From: Atrina japonica
Lineage: Eukaryota > Mollusca > Bivalvia > Pterioida > Pinnidae
Direction of reading: 5' to 3'
Length of the DNA stretch: 64,000 bases
Assembly (NCBI GenBank): GCA_030159075.1
Contig: BROG01000514.1
Span: forward strand, 1 to 64,000
The notes below the pieces were generated by a model. That model worked only from the letters and a program-made list of their open reading frames with translations, did not search any database and was not told where the DNA came from. Made by a program: the position numbers and the translations under genes. Positions 49,766 to 54,743 of this stretch are shown here, piece after piece (the stretch's first letter is position 1; each line of letters starts with the position of its first letter).

Positions 49766-52700
49766 ACGGTATACTGATATTTATTGTAGTGATATTTGTG
49801 CTTTTCCAGGACCAAGATACGCTATGTGTCACTGCTGCTGTAGTTCGCTACACATTACTGAACAAAAGTAGACAGGGTGTCACTACAACATACCTTCAAG
49901 ATAGAGTTAACATTGGTGATAAATCTTACGTATTTATGAGCAGAAATCCTGACTTCAGGTTGCCTAGTAACCACAACGTTCCTGTAATTCTGATTGGGCC
50001 AGGAACTGGAATTGCACCGTTTAGAGCATTTCTTCAAGAAAGATGTTAGTATTATTACAGTTTTCATAGCAACCACAAATTACGGTCTTTCCAAGTATAA
50101 TTTAATGGTATTTAAAGTGTTAATTGGTAAACTCTATAATTTCAAAATAAACATGAACATTGCACTAACAGCTTAACATTGAATTTGTCAGTTTATCTTC
50201 CTCCTGTGGCAGATTTTGTTTTAATTAGATGGACATCTCGGCGATAATTTGATACCAATATTCATTAATATAGACGACTTAAAATAACATGAGTGTTATA
50301 TACTCTCTGTATTGAATAAATAGCAGGTTTTTCATTAGACTGCAAAATTCCGCAGCTTATAGTTTTCTTGGTCATTTTTTTATCCTCTCGTTCAAAGAAG
50401 CATTAGGTGTATCGAGTAATTTTCCTTTCTTTTTCACTACTGAGATCGATGTACAATAACAAAAATGCGATAAACACAAGCATAAACATTCCTAAATTCC
50501 AGTATATTTTGTGGAATTGAGAAACTCAGCTTTTTGTGAAAATAAGATCAGTTCTAGTGTCGTATGCGTATATACAAATAGTAAGGTTGAATTATTCATT
50601 TCCAAATGTATGGCTTACCAAAATCACATTTAGTTAAACTTAGTTATTCTTAGTTAAACCTACCGTTCTCAATTTGATGTGGGTTACAAGTTAAACCTTC
50701 CTTTTCTCCATTTAATCCTAGTTTTTCTCATAACCCATATCAAGTGGAGAAAAGCATATTACATTTTTATGCCTGTGCATAACTCTTATCTGTTGATGTA
50801 CATCAATCTCAGTAGTAAAAACAATTTTAGCTGACATCCACGTGAGCTCTATTGTTATATATTTCAGATCATGTTTGCAGGTGGTCATTTTTAAGAAGTA
50901 ATTGAATCATATACATTATACCAAAATTATAGTTTTGTAAAACATAGACCCAAAACAAATGCTCAAGACGATCAACTCGAATTTGAAATAGATGTATAAT
51001 TCCGGAACAAAAAATAGTATCATACAAGGCCAAAATAAATGTATTCCTAAATCCTTCAAAGAATAACCAGTATTTCTTCCTCATCTATTTCAAATGAATA
51101 TGACTGTGGACTAACGGCAGGTGTGACCGGTCACCGGGGGATGCTTACTTCCCCATGGCACCTAATCCCACCTCTGGATTTCCAGAGGTCTGTGTTTGTC
51201 CAATATCACCAGATTTGTATATGTATTATGAACATCCCGATTTATTCTTTGGTATCTGGGATTTTATTTTACGGTCGGTATTACAGTCTTGTTTGCGATT
51301 ACGCTGTTTCACTAAGTGAAATGTTGAGTTGCCTTTTCGTTGGCGGTTGTTTAGACGTATGTGCCAATTGTGACGGGGATTCGTTCCTCACGTATTTTAT
51401 TTGGATTTGACTGTGGACTCAAGGCGGGTGTGACCGGTAGACAGGAGATGCTTTCCTTGGCACCTGATACCACCTCTTGATTTCCATTCATTTTTACCAG
51501 ATTTGTATCTATATCCTGGACATCCTAAAGATTTATACTTTGGAATCTGAGATTTTTTATACATGTACATGTATACAAGCTTTAGTTGAAGCACCACATA
51601 TATTGACCTTTGATGTGAACTAACTCGGTCACTCTAATACAGTGAGGGTTCTGCCGTAACACATGGTTTTCATTATATTTCTCTTCTGAAAAACCCAGGA
51701 CATTCACTTCATATGCCGAGTGCTTGGTGAAGAAATAGTCGCTATGTTATTTTTGAGTTTTAATAAGAAACAATACCGGAAATATCAGGACAATACCGGA
51801 AATACCGGAACAATACAGGAAATGAATTGAGACCTTCCAATTATGAGTTGCACTCGACACTACGGTACCAAATGGTTCATCTTAGTGCAGCATATCTATG
51901 TATTCATGAACTATATTTAGTGCAGGTAAACGTCGTTAGTAGAGATAGTGTCACAAGAATCACACTCCTTCAACCTTTGATTTTAGAGTTATTTGCCTTT
52001 ATATTCATTTCATTTCTTCACCTAGACTCGGGATATTTGATCAAACATTACTTCATTTCATATGTAGATGAGTGTTTTGTCAATTTATATATATCTGCGA
52101 TATGCCTCAGGTGGGGGACTTTAAATTCTTCGAATAAGCCTTGTTTTTTAACATTTTTACATATCAATTTTTCAGCACGTTGCCCATCAATTGATAGAGG
52201 GTATACATTGTTATACTTTGGTTGCAGACATCAACATTCGGATTACTTATACAGAGATGAACTTGGTATGTTTCCTTATTCATTATCGGGTCACCTGAGC
52301 CAAAGGCCCATGTTATCCAATTGTAAATGTATGCCGTCATTCGGTTGTCCGTCGCCAGTTATTTTGCACACTTGCAACTAATTTTCAAGAACAAGTAGTT
52401 TAATTTAAACCAAACTTTGTTTCGAATTAATTGTGTTAGGTCTCATAACGACCCCAAAAGGGTACAAAAGGATCAAACATGGTTCATGATCCCAACTCTT
52501 CGTTTCCAGAGGTCCATTTTTTTTCCATTTTTACCAGATTTATATCTATTTCCTGGACATCCTAAAGAAAACTTTTCCCATGAACCAATGATCAGCATAT
52601 TTTTATTCAGGGGATTGCTAATCTTTTGTTTTGCACTTTATCCCTTCTGTCATATTGTCTGTTTGTCTATAAAATATTACTGATCAACAGCGGATGCTTG

Positions 52701-54704
52701 CAACTCCACGGCACCTGATCTGACCTCTAGTTCTTCTGGTGTCCATGTTTGTCCAGTATACTTTAGATTAGGGCCACAACTGGAAATACTTGTCAGAGTT
52801 ATCAGACTTTTAAATTGTATTTTTGTCATATTGAAATATACAGAGGTACCAAATTATAGGTTTTTATAAAAGGATTAAAATAGATTGAGAGAAAGATGTT
52901 TGACAAGTTGAGTTTGCTATTGCTATGTGTTTTCGTCTTTTTGTATCATGTATTTGATTTTACAGAGGCATGGGAAAAGAAAGGCATTGTCAAATTAAGA
53001 GTAGCTTTTTCTAGAGATCAAGAAGATAAAATATACGTACAGCACCTTATTAGAGAAGATTCCTTACATATATGGAGATTAATTAATGAGGTATAATTTA
53101 AGACTTTTGTTTGTTAATATCATTTTATGTGGACACTCCTCCAAGTATACCTTTTTATAGGCTTGACTTCTTTCTCATATCGGAAAACTTATCCAGAAGT
53201 TTACAAAGTTCAACTATTGAACCAAGGCATCACTCAGACCACTAACTTATTTTGTTAAATTTATCTTTTCAAAAATTTAAACCTATTAGAGGGTTATGGA
53301 AATTTAATAACTCTCTTTTATATGATAAAGAATATATTGATCTGATAAATGAAAAAAAAAATTAGAGATAAAAAACAGTTTATTATTCTTGTTTATAATT
53401 ATCAAAATATAGAACAAATCAATAATGGGGATAAGTGATCAGTTGTTCTTAGAGACACTTTTAATAGAAATAGGAAGAAAAAGATATCTTATTCTAGTTT
53501 TAAAGCAAAGAAAAATAAAAGGAAAGAATATGGTTTTAAGAAGGTGAAAAATAAACAAAATAGTTCCTATGGTTAGAGTCAAGGAATTTTGTAAATAACC
53601 TTATACCTAAAGTAGAAAAGTTAGACCGAACAATTATAACAGAACAAAATGAAATTTTACATAAAGTTGAAAATTTTTATACTAAACTTTATTAAGATAA
53701 ATGAGATATTATAGATGTTGATTTTGAAGAAATGTTTAGGAATTTTGACATACCTAGATTATCAGAGGAATAATCAAATAATTTAGAAGGATATATAGAA
53801 TGCAAAGAAGCTACAGAAATTTTTAAAAATATGAAAAATAACAAGAGCCCTGGTTCGGATGGTTTTACATGTGAAAATTTTAAAATGTTTTGGTATCATA
53901 TAGGCTGGTTTGTTATTAGATCTTTAAACGATGGTTATATGAAAGGTGAATTGTCAACAACTCAAAAAGAAGGGGTTATTGTTTGCTTACCTAAGGAAGG
54001 AAAATCCAGGCAATTTTTGAAAAATTGGAGACCAATTTTTCTACTCAATACTGTGTACAAAACAGGCTCAGGGGTCATTGCTAAAAGAATTAGATCTATT
54101 TTAGATAAAATTATAAACAAATAACAAACAGGGTTTATTGCTGATAGGTACATTAGAGAGAACACTTGATTAATTTATGATATTATGAATTACACCGAAA
54201 ATCAAAATATACCTGGGTTACTCTTATTTATAGACTTTGAAAAAGCTTTCGGCTCAGTTTCCTGGAAATTTATGCATAAAGTTTTAAAGTATTTTAACTT
54301 AGGATATTCTACAAAAATAATTTTTCAAATAATAAAAATACAAAATTTCAGTGGTTTCAGTATAGGATAAATCAAAATATTTTAGCAAACAATAAATATC
54401 TATAAATAAATAAATATATGTATGTACATGTATGTATATGTTAAGATATGTATATATATATGTATATGTATGTATATGTATATGGATGTGTGCATGTATA
54501 TATACGTTTATGTATATGTTCAAGTGTGTATATATGTGTATGTATATATGTGTATGTGTGTGTATGTATATGCATGTATGTGTGTGTATATGTGCAAATG
54601 TATGCATATATGTGTATAATATCATGTAAATGATATTAAAATAAATGTGTGTTTATTTGCAATCATCCTGTAATCACAAATAAAAACATAAAAATTCATT
54701 ACAT

Positions 54705-54743
<39 letters not shown>

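Noticed and set aside
49528..49832. Cys/Val- and Thr/His-repeat frames
   Set aside because: TG/CA microsatellite translations; the + frame merely runs into real exon 10.
54299..54633. Tyr/Val/Met- and His/Thr-rich frames
   Set aside because: Translations of the TATG/TGTATA microsatellite next to the dead LINE.
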